From: Shimwellia pseudoproteus
GTDB lineage: Bacteria; Pseudomonadota; Gammaproteobacteria; Enterobacterales; Enterobacteriaceae
Length of the DNA: 64,000 nucleotides
Assembly: GCF_016415625.1 (NCBI RefSeq)
Contig: NZ_WBXP01000002.1
Coordinates: forward strand, 62,001-126,000
Direction of reading: 5' to 3'
Under the pieces are notes generated by a model. That model had not been told where the DNA came from. It worked only from the letters and a program-made list of their open reading frames with translations, and did not search any database. Both the position numbers and the translations under genes were made by a program. How positions within the stretch are numbered: the stretch's first letter is position 1; every line of letters starts with the position of its first letter. Shown here piece after piece: positions 54,460-64,000 of this stretch.

Positions 54460-55638
54460 TCAGGCCGCCAGCCCCGGGGGCTGGCGGCTGCCCTGAAGCA
54501 TACAGACCCATGCCAGCATTACCAGTATCATCAGGGTCAGAAACAGGCCATAGCCCGGCAGCCAGGTGAGCAAATAACCGGTCAGCAGCGGGTTAAGGGC
54601 ACTGCCGAGCATCCCCAGGTTCTGGGCTGAGAAATAGCTCGCCTTCATACCGGGGGGCGCAATGTTATCCAGCAACATATATTCCCCCGGGATGTAGATA
54701 AGCTCCCCGAGGGTGAAGATAATCGCCGCGACCCCCCACAGCCACAGCCGGGTGCCGCTAACCATAAACCCCGCCAGACCGACGATAAAAAACAGGGTTC
54801 CCAGCCCCATAAAGCGGCGCAGGTTATCATTACGCAATATTTTACCCACCGGGTACTGGAGCAGTACCACCACCGCAGCGTTGACCGGTAGCACCACGGC
54901 GATAATCTGGCTGGCGAACTGGACATCGTAGAACGTAATCGCATATTGCGAGAGGCAGGCGGTAAAGGCGCCAAAAGCAATTTGGCCGAGGAACATCGAG
55001 GCGGTAAACCAGCGCAGTGGCCGATCGCGCAGTAAACTCCCCAGCCGGAATGGCGCGGCGCGGGATGCGGTCGTTACCGGGCGGGTGGGGGCCACCCACC
55101 GGCTTATCATCAGCAGCGGGCCGATGGCGGTCATCGCCGATACCCAGAATGGCAGATTGAGGCTGTGCATCACCAGCAGGGTGCCCAGCGGTGGGCCGAG
55201 GGTCCAGCCGATGTTCACAAAGGTGTAATTGAGGGAGAATATTTTGGGCCGTTGATACACCGCCAGCGTGTCGGAGAAGTAGCTTTTCAGCACGGTGGAA
55301 AACACGCCGTAGGCGCAGTTAATTACTGAAAACCATACCACCACCAGATCAACCCGCTGGCTGAGCGGGATCAAAATAAACCCCAGCAGGAAAGCGGCAA
55401 CCGACAACAGCATATAGCGCTTTTTATCGAATTTATCCGCCACCACACCGAATAACAGACTGAAGACCACGCCGATCACCAGGGCGACCGTCATCGCAAT
55501 GCCGACCTGATGGACACTCAGGTTGTAATGACGGGTCAGGTAAATGGTCATAAAGGGCAGGGTGATCCCCCGGCCAATGGTGAGAAACAATGAGCAGATC
55601 AACAGTACCGGGATGGCCCGGGGGAACAGTTTCAGCAT
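54460..55638 (-). CDS. ydeE: YdeE, MFS transporter
   Basis: The 392-residue protein has 12 predicted membrane helices and matches E. coli YdeE (LTIGRGITLPFMTIYLTRHYNLS, VVADKFDKKRYMLL, NIGWTLGPPLGTLLVMHSLNLPFW, EMKASYFSAQNLG-like segment). E. coli YdeE exports dipeptides. It is divergent from eamA, as in E. coli. Confidence 0.86.
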   Translation of the reverse strand: MLKLFPRAIPVLLICSLFLTIGRGITLPFMTIYLTRHYNLSVHQVGIAMTVALVIGVVFSLLFGVVADKFDKKRYMLLSVAAFLLGFILIPLSQRVDLVVVWFSVINCAYGVFSTVLKSYFSDTLAVYQRPKIFSLNYTFVNIGWTLGPPLGTLLVMHSLNLPFWVSAMTAIGPLLMISRWVAPTRPVTTASRAAPFRLGSLLRDRPLRWFTASMFLGQIAFGAFTACLSQYAITFYDVQFASQIIAVVLPVNAAVVVLLQYPVGKILRNDNLRRFMGLGTLFFIVGLAGFMVSGTRLWLWGVAAIIFTLGELIYIPGEYMLLDNIAPPGMKASYFSAQNLGMLGSALNPLLTGYLLTWLPGYGLFLTLMILVMLAWVCMLQGSRQPPGLAA

Positions 55639-55798
55639 AGTGATTTTTAGACCGACGCCAATCGTGGTAAGGTGCTTTTTATATTAACTTTTTATTAACA
55701 ATAAAAACAAAATCTGTGCAGTAATGGCAATATATCACAGGGAAGCGTAAGTTACTTTCGGGATGGCTTGTTAAATTAATGATAATAACGGGGCGAAA

Positions 55799-56701
55799 AT
55801 GACGCGGAAAGACGCGCTGCTGGCGCTGCTGGTAGTGGTGGTGTGGGGCATCAACTTTGTGGTGATTAAAATCGGGCTGCACCAGATGCCGCCGCTGCTG
55901 CTGGCGGGGCTGCGTTTTTTACTGGTGGCATTCCCGGCGCTGTTGTTTATCCGCCCGCCGAAAGTGCCGTTTCGCCTGCTGGCGGGTTATGGCCTGACCA
56001 TCAGCTTTGGCCAGTTTGCGTTTTTGTTTAGCGCCATCAAATGCGGTATGCCGGCGGGGCTGGCGTCTCTGGTGCTCCAGGCGCAGGCCTTTTTTACTAT
56101 TGTGCTGGGGGCGTTTATGTTTAACGAGCGCTTACAGCTTAAGCAAGGGGTCGGCATTGCGCTGGCTATTCTCGGCCTGCTGGTGCTGATTGATGCCAGC
56201 CTCGTTGGGGATCATGTTTCCCTGACCGGGTTCCTGCTCACCCTGGGCGGCGCCCTGTGCTGGGCCAGCGGTAACATCTTCAATAAGAAAATTATGCAGC
56301 TATCGCCGCAGCCGGATGTGATGTCACTGGTGGTGTGGAGTGCGCTGATCCCGATTGTGCCATTCTTTGCCGCCAGCGCGTTACTGGATGGCCCGGCGCA
56401 GATGCTGAGCAGCCTGCGTGAGATTGACAGAATCACGATTCTGGCGCTGTGTTATCTGGCGTTTATCTCGACGATTCTGGGATACGGGATTTGGGGGACG
56501 TTACTGGGGCGCTATGAAACCTGGCGTGTGGCGCCGCTGTCGCTGTTAGTGCCGGTATTTGGGATGACCAGCGCGATGCTTATCCTGGATGAGTCGCTAT
56601 CGTTGATGCAGTGCGGCGGGGCATTATTGATTATGGCGGGGCTGTATATCAATGTGTTTGGCTTTCGGCGCTGGGTGTCGGCCCGCCGGGCCCGGACTTG
56701 A
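55799..56701 (+). CDS. eamA: EamA, cysteine/O-acetylserine exporter (DMT family)
   Basis: The 300-residue protein has ten membrane helices in two EamA repeats (LVVVVWGINFVVIKIGLHQMPPLLLAGLRF, GNIFNKKIM, GYGIWGTLLGRYETWRVAPLSLLVP). It matches E. coli EamA, which exports cysteine and O-acetylserine. Located between ydeE and marB, as in E. coli. Confidence 0.92.
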   Translation: MTRKDALLALLVVVVWGINFVVIKIGLHQMPPLLLAGLRFLLVAFPALLFIRPPKVPFRLLAGYGLTISFGQFAFLFSAIKCGMPAGLASLVLQAQAFFTIVLGAFMFNERLQLKQGVGIALAILGLLVLIDASLVGDHVSLTGFLLTLGGALCWASGNIFNKKIMQLSPQPDVMSLVVWSALIPIVPFFAASALLDGPAQMLSSLREIDRITILALCYLAFISTILGYGIWGTLLGRYETWRVAPLSLLVPVFGMTSAMLILDESLSLMQCGGALLIMAGLYINVFGFRRWVSARRART

Positions 56702-56715
56702 TCATCCCATGATAA

Positions 56716-56740
56716 AACGGCCCGTTAAGCGGGCCGTAGG
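56716..56740. terminator. Hairpin between eamA and marB ends
   Basis: ACGGCCCG and CGGGCCGT pair around TTAAG between the convergent genes. The AAAA on the left gives a short T run in the mar direction; none follows on the right. Confidence 0.6.
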
Positions 56741-56771
56741 CGTTATCTACCGGATGCTATTGTTGGTGGCG

Positions 56772-56990
56772 CTATTTTTGGTGGTAATAGGGCACACCAA
56801 GGGCATCAGATTTATCCGCTGTATTTGTCTGGGTCTGGTTGTTGTCACTGGCGCACCAACTGCCGGTGGAGGGCAACATCATGCCGCCGTGATCAGGGAC
56901 TTGCCAGGTTAATCCTTCAGGCTGTTCCGCCATGACCTGAGTGGACGCCAGAGCGAGTACCGCTGTGATGGCGCAGATCAGACGCTTCAT
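56772..56990 (-). CDS. marB: MarB, periplasmic mar regulator protein
   Basis: The 72-residue protein has a signal peptide (MKRLICAITAVLALASTQVMA) and the conserved C-terminal block DKSDALGVPYYHQ of MarB. The middle diverges from E. coli. MarB reduces marA expression by an unclear route. Third gene of marRAB. Confidence 0.88.
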   Translation of the reverse strand: MKRLICAITAVLALASTQVMAEQPEGLTWQVPDHGGMMLPSTGSWCASDNNQTQTNTADKSDALGVPYYHQK

Positions 56991-57055
56991 GTAAACCTCG
57001 TTAATTCTTCATTATGACTGCTGGCCAGTTTATCGGGCCAGAACCCCCGCACCAC

Positions 57056-57430
57056 TTAGTGGTTGAGAGGATGTAAAAACTTCGTTTCACCACGCATATT
57101 GGTGATGCGATACTTATGGGGCGGAACTGAGAAATAGTTTTTGAATGTACGGGTTAGTGTCTGCTGGGACTCAAACCCATAGCGTTCTGCCAGATAAAGG
57201 ATCGGCTCATTGCTGTCTTTCAGCTTCATGGCAATTTCGGTCAGCTTGCGGTTGCGAATATACTGACCCAGAGAATGTCCTGTCTCTTTTTTAAACATCC
57301 GTTGCAAGTGCCACTTAGAGTAGCCGGAACGCTGGGATACCACATCAAGGGAGAGTGGTGATTCCAGGTTGTCCTCTATCCAGTCTAAAATGCAATGTAC
57401 CGTTACGGCATCATTATTACGTCTGGACAT
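57056..57430 (-). CDS. marA: MarA, AraC/XylS-family activator
   Basis: The 124-residue protein is nearly identical to E. coli MarA in both helix-turn-helix parts ([27 protein letters not shown] and [21 protein letters not shown]) and ends [11 protein letters not shown]. It activates acrAB, tolC, micF and sod genes through marboxes. It starts 12 bases after marR. Confidence 0.97.
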   Translation of the reverse strand: MSRRNNDAVTVHCILDWIEDNLESPLSLDVVSQRSGYSKWHLQRMFKKETGHSLGQYIRNRKLTEIAMKLKDSNEPILYLAERYGFESQQTLTRTFKNYFSVPPHKYRITNMRGETKFLHPLNH

Positions 57431-57442
57431 CGTCTCACCTCT

Positions 57443-57889
57443 CTATCGTGTCTCTTCGGCAATCACCTTTTTCATCAGGTATTCGAGTGTTGTCACTTCT
57501 TGTGCCGTTAGATTTTTGGTCAATTCCTGGTGAAGATCCTGCCCTACTAAACTGCGGCATTTCTCACACATCGCGTTACCCTGCGGTGTGAGGCGAAGTA
57601 AAACACCTCGTTTATCTGTGGGGTTAGGCAATCGCTCCAGCCAGCCTTTGTCGGCCAGGCGATTAAGCATTCGGGTTAATGCCCCCAAATCCACTGACAG
57701 AATCCTACTCAGTTCCCGTGGGGAAACTGGCTCTTCACACTGAATCGCACATAACACCCGAAACTGCGACGCCGTAATATCCAGCGGCGACAGGTAATTG
57801 CTCAATAAATGATCTTTTTTCTGGTTGACCAATACAATCAGACGACCGAGCGGGACCATTTCGTTGAACAGATCACAGGTGCGTTTCAA
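57443..57889 (-). CDS. marR: MarR, repressor of marRAB
   Basis: The 148-residue winged-helix repressor matches E. coli MarR (DLFNEMVPLGRLIVLVNQKKDHLLSNYLSPLDITASQF, SVDLGALTRMLNRLADKGWLERLPNPTDKRGVL). The start here is TTG at 57889, where E. coli uses GTG; no ATG is available near. It binds salicylate and other phenolics or is oxidised, which releases marO. Confidence 0.94.
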   Translation of the reverse strand: MKRTCDLFNEMVPLGRLIVLVNQKKDHLLSNYLSPLDITASQFRVLCAIQCEEPVSPRELSRILSVDLGALTRMLNRLADKGWLERLPNPTDKRGVLLRLTPQGNAMCEKCRSLVGQDLHQELTKNLTAQEVTTLEYLMKKVIAEETR

Positions 57890-57894
57890 TGTGT

Positions 57895-57906
57895 TTGCCC
57901 AGGCAA
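57895..57906. promoter_or_regulatory. MarR operator (site II-like) beside the marR start
   Basis: On the mar strand TTGCCTGGGCAA is a perfect palindrome, the core of the E. coli MarR sites. It lies just before the TTG start, the place of site II. The region of site I, between -35 and -10, has lost the motif. Confidence 0.8.
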
Positions 57907-57923
57907 TTAGATAATCACGCGAG

Positions 57924-57952
57924 ATGTTATTGTTGTGTTAAGTATAAGTCAA
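57924..57952 (-). promoter_or_regulatory. marRAB promoter
   Basis: On the minus strand -35 TTGACT and -10 TAACAT are 17 bases apart, and TTGACTTATACTT is shared with E. coli. Upstream, GATGAACAAAAAGTGTGATC near 57971-57990 resembles the autoregulatory marbox. Confidence 0.75.
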
Positions 57953-58266
57953 CATGATTATTGAAGGGGATCACACTTTTTGTTCATCGGTGATGGGAAC
58001 AAAAATAGCGCCCGAAAAATAACGATATGGATAACAATTAATTATAATAATGCGCTGTTGTCAGTCGGGTCCGGCAGCTTTCATTCGAAAGTAAATGGCT
58101 TGTCAAAACATCAAAAAAATTAATCTATTGGTTGTTGCGCGTTGGTTGTTCGTTGGTTTCGAATGTGTTATTCAGCGTGTGGTATTGCCGGTGGAATAGG
58201 ATGAAGTATAGCGGATAGGCGCTGCGGCGGGTGATATTACGCCAGGCATAGCCTGGCGTAATACGG
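57953..58266. other. marR-sotB intergenic region; no marC
   Basis: In E. coli marC lies divergent from marR. Here the space holds no reading frame of that size and no marC remnant I can see. It contains the mar promoter and marbox region and the sotB 3' flank. Confidence 0.5.
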
Positions 58267-59484
58267 TTAATTGGTCTGGGGCTGCTCTGGGGCAGGCACC
58301 GGCCAGCGGCGAAAAACCACCACCGACCAGATCAATGCCGCGATGGCCGGGATGGCGCCCATATAGCCAATCCAGCTCATCGAGAGGTGCAGGCTTATCT
58401 GGTTGCCCAACAGGGCACCGGCCCCGATACCAATATTAAAAATACCGGAGAACAACGACATCGCGACATCGGTGGCATCCGGCGCCAGGGAGAGTACTTT
58501 CACCTGCATGCCGAGGCCAATTATCATCATCGCCATGCCCCAGAACAGGCTAAGGATCATCATATTGGTGACACTGTCACTTGAGAGCAACAGCAGTAAC
58601 AGACAGGCCGCCAGCAGTGCGATAGCGCTACTTACCAGGCCGGAGGCGTGCAGATTACCCAGCTTACTGAAAATCAGGCTACCAATAATTCCCGCCCCGC
58701 CAAGTACCAGCAGCAATAGGGTGGCGGTGCTGGCGCTTTGTCCCGCGACATTAATCACAAAGGGTTCGATATAGCTGTATGCCGTGTAGTGTGCGGTAAC
58801 CACCACCACAGTCAGAATATAAATGCTGACCAGCGCCGGGCGGCGGAACAGAATAGGCAGGCTTTTCAGTGAGCCAGAGTGTTCACTGGGCAGTGGCGGC
58901 AGCAGTTTAATCACGCATAACAGGGTCAGGAAGGCGACAATCCCGATCAGCAAGAAGGTGTCCCGCCAGCCGAAATACTGGCCGATCATCCGGCCCAGCG
59001 GCAGGCCGAGCACCATCGCCAGGGCCGTACCGGTGGCTATCAGGCTCAGGGCCTGGGCGCGTTTCCCGTGCGGGGCCATGCGTATAGCCAGGGAGGCGGT
59101 AATCGACCAGAAAATCGCGTGGGAAAAAGCAATGCCGATGCGGCTGATTATCAGTACCACAAAGTTCCACGCCAGCCAGGAGAGCACGTGGCTGGCAATA
59201 AACAGGATGAAAATCGCAATCAGCAACCGCCGGCGCTCCACCTGGTTAGTGAGCAACATAAACGGTAATGAGGTCAGGGCGACCACCCAGGCATAGATGG
59301 TCAGCATAATACCGGCCTGGGCGGTCTCCATCTGGAAACTGCTGGCGATATCCGACAGTAAACCAACCGGAACAAACTCGGTGGTGTTAAAAATAAAAGC
59401 GGCCACGGCCAGGGTGACAACCCGTAGCCAGGCAATATTTCGGGGAACCGGGGCAGAGGATGCCGGATTAACATTCGGAGCCAT
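58267..59484 (-). CDS. sotB: SotB (YdeA), MFS sugar/arabinose efflux transporter
   Basis: The 405-residue protein has 12 membrane helices and matches E. coli SotB ([85 protein letters not shown]). It exports arabinose, IPTG and related sugars. Located between marR and ptrR, as in E. coli apart from missing marC. Confidence 0.92.
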   Translation of the reverse strand: MAPNVNPASSAPVPRNIAWLRVVTLAVAAFIFNTTEFVPVGLLSDIASSFQMETAQAGIMLTIYAWVVALTSLPFMLLTNQVERRRLLIAIFILFIASHVLSWLAWNFVVLIISRIGIAFSHAIFWSITASLAIRMAPHGKRAQALSLIATGTALAMVLGLPLGRMIGQYFGWRDTFLLIGIVAFLTLLCVIKLLPPLPSEHSGSLKSLPILFRRPALVSIYILTVVVVTAHYTAYSYIEPFVINVAGQSASTATLLLLVLGGAGIIGSLIFSKLGNLHASGLVSSAIALLAACLLLLLLSSDSVTNMMILSLFWGMAMMIIGLGMQVKVLSLAPDATDVAMSLFSGIFNIGIGAGALLGNQISLHLSMSWIGYMGAIPAIAALIWSVVVFRRWPVPAPEQPQTN

Positions 59485-59569
59485 AAACAGTGCGCGTCCT
59501 GGGGAAAGATATCAGCGGCGATCTTAAAGCCTGGCCCGGCAGGACACAAATTAAATTGTGATGAACCTC

Positions 59570-60451
59570 TCATTTTTGACCGGGCCAGCCCCCGCGATAG
59601 GCCGGTAACAGGTCAATAAAAGCATCCAGTTGTGGGGTCCGCGCCCCGCGCCGCCAGACCAGCCACGTGGTTAACCAGCGCCAGGGCTCCGCCAGGGGCC
59701 AGGCGCTTATCTGATGACTGCCGGGCATACTCTCCAGCATACTGCGCGGCATCATCGCCAGCCCGGCCCCGGCAATCACGCAGGCCAGCATCCCGTGGTA
59801 GGACTCCATTTCATGGATTTTGCCGGGCATCGCCTGGTCGGCCAAAAACCAGCCCTCAAAATGGCGGCGATAAGAGCAGTTGGCGCGAAAGGCGTACAGA
59901 CTGGCCCCGCTGACATCCCGGGCCCGGGTAATGGGTTGATGGGAAATGGGGGCGATTATCATCATTTCCTCGTCGAAAACCGGCACCCCCTCCAGCACCG
60001 GATGCAGCACCGGGCCGTCAACAAACGCCGCTGACAGGGTGCCTTCCAGGATGCCATCCAGCATGGTCCCGGAGGCGCCGGTAGATAAATCCAGCTGGAT
60101 GCCGTCATAGCGCTGGTTGAATGCCGCCAGAATTGAGGGGATGCGCACGGCGGCGGTGCTTTCCAGCGCCCCCAGGGCCAGGGTGCCCCGGGTCTCATCC
60201 CCGGAGATAACCCGCCGGGCCTCATCTACCAGCCCGAGGATCTGGCGGCTGTAGATCAAAAAGTTATGGCCATCCGGTGATAACCGCAGGCGCTGATTTT
60301 CCCGGATAAACAAATCCTTGCCCAGCTCCTCTTCCAGCTGGCGAATGCGGGTGGTCAGGTTTGACGGCACCCGGTGAACCTGGCGGGCGGCGGCGCTGAT
60401 GCTGCCGGTCTCTGCCACCGCAGTGAACATTTCCAGTTGGGTCAGATCCAT
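59570..60451 (-). CDS. ptrR: PtrR (YneJ), LysR-family regulator of sad
   Basis: The 293-residue LysR regulator has an N-terminal winged helix-turn-helix ([44 protein letters not shown]). The C-terminal effector domain resembles E. coli YneJ/PtrR. It is divergent from sad, the classical LysR arrangement. E. coli PtrR controls sad and nitrogen/putrescine use. Confidence 0.85.
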   Translation of the reverse strand: MDLTQLEMFTAVAETGSISAAARQVHRVPSNLTTRIRQLEEELGKDLFIRENQRLRLSPDGHNFLIYSRQILGLVDEARRVISGDETRGTLALGALESTAAVRIPSILAAFNQRYDGIQLDLSTGASGTMLDGILEGTLSAAFVDGPVLHPVLEGVPVFDEEMMIIAPISHQPITRARDVSGASLYAFRANCSYRRHFEGWFLADQAMPGKIHEMESYHGMLACVIAGAGLAMMPRSMLESMPGSHQISAWPLAEPWRWLTTWLVWRRGARTPQLDAFIDLLPAYRGGWPGQK

Positions 60452-60554
60452 AGTGTTCTCATTTTGTGAATAGAATACTTAATATTATTCAGTTTTCATG
60501 AAAATAACACGGCGCTATGGTGAATGCACTACTCACCCTGCGCAGGAATCAATC

Positions 60555-61943
60555 ATGACCTGGACACCTGAAACCCATGCTATTTCTATCAGCCCCATCG
60601 ACGGTACCGTTATGGCGGCGTATCCCTGGCTGTCACCCGCGGAGGTGGATGCCGCACTCGCCCGTAATCACCAGGCGTGGCTCGCCTGGCGCGCGCTGAC
60701 GGTGGCCCAGCGGGCGGCGCGGCTGGTGGCCCTGGGTGAGCAACTGGAACAACATAAAGAGCAAATTGCCCAATTGATGACCCGCGAAATGGGCAAACCC
60801 ATTCGCCAGGCCCGGGCAGAGGTCGATAAAAGCGCCGGGCTGTGCCGCTGGTATGCCGAGCAGGGCCCGGCGATGCTGGCCGGGCAGCCAACCCAGGTGC
60901 CGGACAATAAAGCGACCATTGAATTTCGCCCCCTGGGGCCGATTCTGGCGGTGATGCCGTGGAACTTCCCGCTGTGGCAAGTGCTGCGCGGGGCGGTTCC
61001 CATGCTGCTGGCCGGTAACAGCTATGTGCTGAAACATGCCCCGAATGTGATGGGCAGCGCGCAATTAATTGAAGAGCTGGCCCGGGCGGCGGGTTTCCCT
61101 GCCGGGCTGCTGGTGTCGGTTAATGCCACGGTAGACGGGGTCAGCCAGATGATTAACGATCCCCGCATTGCGGCCATTGCGGTAACCGGCAGCGTACGCG
61201 CCGGGGCGGCTATAGGCGCACAGGCCGGTGCCGCACTGAAAAAATGTGTCCTCGAACTGGGGGGATCGGATGCGTTTATCGTCCTCAATGATGCCGATCT
61301 CGATGATGCGGTGCAGGCCGCGGTGGCGGGGCGCTTCCAGAATACCGGGCAGGTCTGTGCCGCGGCCAAGCGGTTTATTGTCGAGGCGGGGATAGCCGAG
61401 GACTTTACCGCGCGTTTTGTGGCGGCCACTCAGGCCCTGAAATGCGGTGATCCGCGTGACGAAGAGAACACCCTTGGGCCGATGGCCCGGGCCGATTTGC
61501 GTGACGAATTACACGGCCAGGTGCAGGCCACCCTGGCGGAAGGGGCTACCCTGCTGCTGGGCGGTGAAAAAATCGCCGGGGCCGGTAACTACTATGCGCC
61601 GACGGTATTGAGCAATGTCACCCCGGCGATGACTGCCTTTCGCGAGGAGCTGTTTGGCCCGGTGGCGGCCATTTGTGTGGCCGATAACGCCCAGCACGCC
61701 CTTGAGATAGCCAACCACAGTGATTTCGGGCTCTCGGCGACGATTTACAGCGCCAATGAAGCACAGGCGCTGGAGATGGCGGCACGGATGGAGTGTGGCG
61801 GTGTGTTTATCAATGGCTATAGCGCCAGCGATCCGCGCGTTGCCTTTGGCGGGGTGAAGAAAAGTGGCTTTGGCCGCGAACTGTCCCACTTTGGGTTGTA
61901 TGAGTTTTGTAACATTCAGACCGTATGGCGGGACCGGCACTAA
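60555..61943 (+). CDS. sad: Sad (YneI), succinate-semialdehyde dehydrogenase
   Basis: The 462-residue aldehyde dehydrogenase has the conserved glutamate in LELGGSDAF and the catalytic cysteine in NTGQVCAAAKRF. It ends GELSHFGLYEFCNIQTVW-like, as E. coli Sad. It oxidises succinate semialdehyde to succinate in putrescine and GABA degradation. ATG 60555 gives the family N-terminus (MTWTPETHAISISP); the frame from 60498 is an upstream extension. Confidence 0.93.
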   Translation: MTWTPETHAISISPIDGTVMAAYPWLSPAEVDAALARNHQAWLAWRALTVAQRAARLVALGEQLEQHKEQIAQLMTREMGKPIRQARAEVDKSAGLCRWYAEQGPAMLAGQPTQVPDNKATIEFRPLGPILAVMPWNFPLWQVLRGAVPMLLAGNSYVLKHAPNVMGSAQLIEELARAAGFPAGLLVSVNATVDGVSQMINDPRIAAIAVTGSVRAGAAIGAQAGAALKKCVLELGGSDAFIVLNDADLDDAVQAAVAGRFQNTGQVCAAAKRFIVEAGIAEDFTARFVAATQALKCGDPRDEENTLGPMARADLRDELHGQVQATLAEGATLLLGGEKIAGAGNYYAPTVLSNVTPAMTAFREELFGPVAAICVADNAQHALEIANHSDFGLSATIYSANEAQALEMAARMECGGVFINGYSASDPRVAFGGVKKSGFGRELSHFGLYEFCNIQTVWRDRH

Positions 61944-62015
61944 TGCGGGTTACCTGAGCCGCCTGCGCTGGTATACTGCGCCCCGCAACAGGCGCAGATA
62001 CAAGGAATTCGCAGC

Positions 62016-62942
62016 GTGGCACAGGCACTGACAGACGCATTACTGGCAACGATTCTGGAGCGGGTTCGCCCGCTCACCACTCAGGGGAAAGTGGCGGACT
62101 ATATTCCCGCCCTGGCGGCGGTTCCGGCCGGGAAGCTCGGCATTGCCATCAGTACCGTGGACGGCCAGCATTTCCAGGCCGGGGACGCCTGCGAACGTTT
62201 TACTATTCAGTCGATTTCCAAAGTGCTGAGCCTGGTACTGGCGATGGGGCTCTATGAGGAGCATGACATCTGGCAGCGGGTGGGCAAAGATCCCTCCGGG
62301 CAGCCGTTTAACTCGCTGTTACAGCTGGAGCTGGAGAAAGGCAAGCCGCGTAATCCGTTTATTAACGCCGGAGCACTGGTGGTGTGCGATATGCTGCAAA
62401 GCCGGCTCAGCGCCCCGCGCCAGCGGATGCTGGAAGTGGTGCGCGCCCTGGCGGAGGCGCCGGATCTGCATTACAACACCCGGGTGGCCCGTTCGGAGTT
62501 TGACCACGCGGATCGTAATGCCGCCATTGCCTACCTGATGCGTTCATTTGGTAATTTCCACAATGACGTTATCCCGGTGCTGAATAACTACTTTCATTAC
62601 TGCGCACTGGAGATGAACTGCGCCGAGCTGGCGCGGTGTTTCTTATTCCTTGCCAATCAGGGCAAGGCCGTCCACCAGCCCACCGGCCTGATCACCCCGC
62701 AGCACACCCGGCAGATCAACGCCCTGATGGCAACCAGCGGGATGTATCAAAGCTCCGGTGAATTTGCCTGGCGGGTAGGGATGCCGGGTAAATCCGGGGT
62801 GGGGGGCGGTATTATTGCCATCGTCCCCCATGAGATGAGCATCGCGGTGTGGAGCCCGGGGCTGGATGAGGCCGGTAACTCGCTGGCGGGCATCGCCGCT
62901 CTTGAAATTCTCGCCCAGGAGATGGGGCGCTCTATTTTCTAA
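62016..62942 (+). CDS. glsB: GlsB (YneH), glutaminase
   Basis: The 308-residue serine-dependent glutaminase has the catalytic Ser-x-x-Lys in [12 protein letters not shown], plus [12 protein letters not shown] and [25 protein letters not shown]. It converts glutamine to glutamate and ammonia. GTG 62016 with AAGGAA upstream gives the family N-terminus. Downstream of sad, as in E. coli. Confidence 0.94.
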   Translation: MAQALTDALLATILERVRPLTTQGKVADYIPALAAVPAGKLGIAISTVDGQHFQAGDACERFTIQSISKVLSLVLAMGLYEEHDIWQRVGKDPSGQPFNSLLQLELEKGKPRNPFINAGALVVCDMLQSRLSAPRQRMLEVVRALAEAPDLHYNTRVARSEFDHADRNAAIAYLMRSFGNFHNDVIPVLNNYFHYCALEMNCAELARCFLFLANQGKAVHQPTGLITPQHTRQINALMATSGMYQSSGEFAWRVGMPGKSGVGGGIIAIVPHEMSIAVWSPGLDEAGNSLAGIAALEILAQEMGRSIF

Positions 62943-63043
62943 ACTGATCCCCGCGCCAGGCGGCGCTACCGGGGGTATACTGGTTTGTGACACCGTCACT
63001 AAGAGGAGCTGGGCCCGCGATAGGCGGGCCAGAATAGACCACT

Positions 63044-63403
63044 ATGTCACCAAACACCGATCAGCTATTCCGCCGCCTGCAACAATCCCGCTTTCGCAGC
63101 CGTTTTCATCTTGGCAGCAAAGAGCGCCAGTATTGCCTGGATAAAGGCGCGGAGACGGTACAGCGCCATGCGGCGGATTTTATCGCCCTGCGCCTGGCCC
63201 CGGCGGCCCCGGCGAACGACGGTAAACAAACCCCGATGCGCGGCCATCCGGTATTTATTGCCCAGCACGCGACGGCCACCTGCTGCCGGGGCTGTCTGGC
63301 TAAGTGGCACGGTATCCCGGCGGGGGCGGAGCTGAGCGATCAGCAGCAGCAATATGTGGTGGCGGTGATCTTCCGCTGGCTGGTTCAGGAGATGAATAAT
63401 TAG
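63044..63403 (+). CDS. yneG: YneG, DUF4186 protein
   Basis: The 119-residue protein matches E. coli YneG (FRSRFHLGSKERQYCLDKGAE, NDGKQTPMRGHPVFIAQHATATCCRGCLAKWHGIP). Conserved His and Cys residues (HATATCCRGC) suggest metal binding. Function unknown. Confidence 0.9.
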   Translation: MSPNTDQLFRRLQQSRFRSRFHLGSKERQYCLDKGAETVQRHAADFIALRLAPAAPANDGKQTPMRGHPVFIAQHATATCCRGCLAKWHGIPAGAELSDQQQQYVVAVIFRWLVQEMNN

Positions 63404-63528
63404 CCTTTCCACCTGGCTGTTGATTATTTGTTGCAGATAGCCCGGGGCAGCAATGGCCCTGTTGCAGCGCGGTGTATTTGGCAGATTTTATGATTTCCCT
63501 TAACTGTATTTTACGCCGGGGAATCACC

Positions 63529-64000
63529 ATGTCATTGATTGAAAACCGCCATCCAGCCATTCATCAGGCGTCGGCAAACCAGGTTATTGCTGCGCTGGTC
63601 AGCGGCGGGCTGCGCCCGGGGTCAATATGGCAACGGCGCGGTTACCGGATGAAATACCTCTGCCGTACGCTGCTGTTCTGGCCCTCCACCCATTACCTGA
63701 TGTCTGCCATTGCCACCCAGCCCTGGTTTCCCGATGTGTTGCGCGCCCAGTCGAGCCTGCCGGGGAAAATTCATCGCCAGTATCTGCACCTGGGCCTCGG
63801 CCCGATGGCCCGGGCCCAGGCTATCGTGCAGCATTATCAGTGGGCTACCGGTATCTGCCGCCCGGCCTTTGGCCAGGCGCTGATGGCCGCCACGCCGCAG
63901 ATGCTGGTCAGCGTGAGTGGGAAAAACGACGCCCGCTTGCAGGTTTTTGCCTCTGGGGCCACCGGCGCCCAGCGTGAGGGGGAGAGTACCCTGTGGTGCT
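63529..64000 (+). CDS. VirK/YbjX-family (DUF535) protein, 5' part, cut by the window end
   Basis: ATG 63529 after CGGGGAA opens a frame with no stop up to the window edge (157 codons). The segments GLRPGSIWQRRGYRMKYLCRTLLFW, LRAQSSLPGKIHRQYLHLGL and VSVSGKNDARLQ match the DUF535 family (VirK of Shigella, YbjX of E. coli). The family is linked to membrane and antimicrobial-peptide resistance. The second half is not visible. Confidence 0.78.
   Translation, partial: MSLIENRHPAIHQASANQVIAALVSGGLRPGSIWQRRGYRMKYLCRTLLFWPSTHYLMSAIATQPWFPDVLRAQSSLPGKIHRQYLHLGLGPMARAQAIVQHYQWATGICRPAFGQALMAATPQMLVSVSGKNDARLQVFASGATGAQREGESTLWC

Noticed and set aside
58027-58050. GGATAACAATT element resembling a lac operator
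   Set aside because: Only a half-site by chance in AT-rich DNA between marR and sotB; no LacI-family gene or symmetric partner.

Overview
The window is chromosomal DNA from a member of the Enterobacteriaceae. Nearly every housekeeping gene has a clear E. coli or Salmonella counterpart (suf, ldtE, lpp, pykF, tam, yneE, marRAB, sotB, sad, glsB, yneG), but the gene order, the high GC content and an inserted biosynthetic cluster are not those of E. coli. A Shimwellia-like or similar high-GC enterobacterium fits; the genus is inference.

Layout. 1-3.4 kb: end of menI, the divergent ramA/ramR pair with an exact RamR operator, and a two-gene glycosyltransferase/beta-propeller unit. 3.6-9.6 kb: complete sufABCDSE Fe-S assembly operon behind a Fur box. 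9.7-13 kb: ldtE, lpp and pykF, with lpp and Cra-type pykF promoters. 13.4-18.3 kb: small conserved genes (yjdI, yjdJ, ydgC, ydiH, ydhZ, ybiI), tam and the diguanylate cyclase dgcJ.

18.7-43.3 kb is the main accessory element and best candidate for a novel system: an outer-membrane TonB-dependent receptor divergent from an apparent single operon with mostly overlapping genes. The operon encodes two non-ribosomal peptide synthetases with only cysteine-type adenylation domains and four cyclization (Cy) domains, two reductases (one thiazolinyl-imide reductase), a type II thioesterase, a YbtP/YbtQ-like ABC pair, a complete ECF-type transporter (S, T and double A) and a methyltransferase. It looks like a thiazoline metallophore system, but has no salicylate synthase, no aryl-loading ligase and no aryl carrier domain. 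As written it carries four lesions: an in-frame TAA, a -1 frameshift, a +1 at a C9 run and a -1 at a G7 run. Either the cluster is decaying, some tracts are phase-variable, or some are sequence errors.

43.3-48.6 kb: a PhoX-type Tat-exported phosphatase, an AT-rich stretch with an unlisted 39-residue membrane protein, a DUF1993 protein and the bestrophin-like YneE. 48.8-54.5 kb: urtABCDE urea ABC transporter behind a perfect sigma-54 promoter. 54.5-64 kb: ydeE, eamA, marRAB (with a reduced operator), sotB, ptrR/sad, glsB, yneG and the start of a VirK/YbjX-family gene cut by the window edge.

Functional themes are iron/sulfur metabolism (suf, cysteine-based metallophore), nitrogen scavenging (urt, glsB, sad), phosphate scavenging (phoX) and multidrug/stress response (ramRA, marRAB, sotB, eamA). 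Assignments rest on recalled protein families and motif reading; no database search was run.
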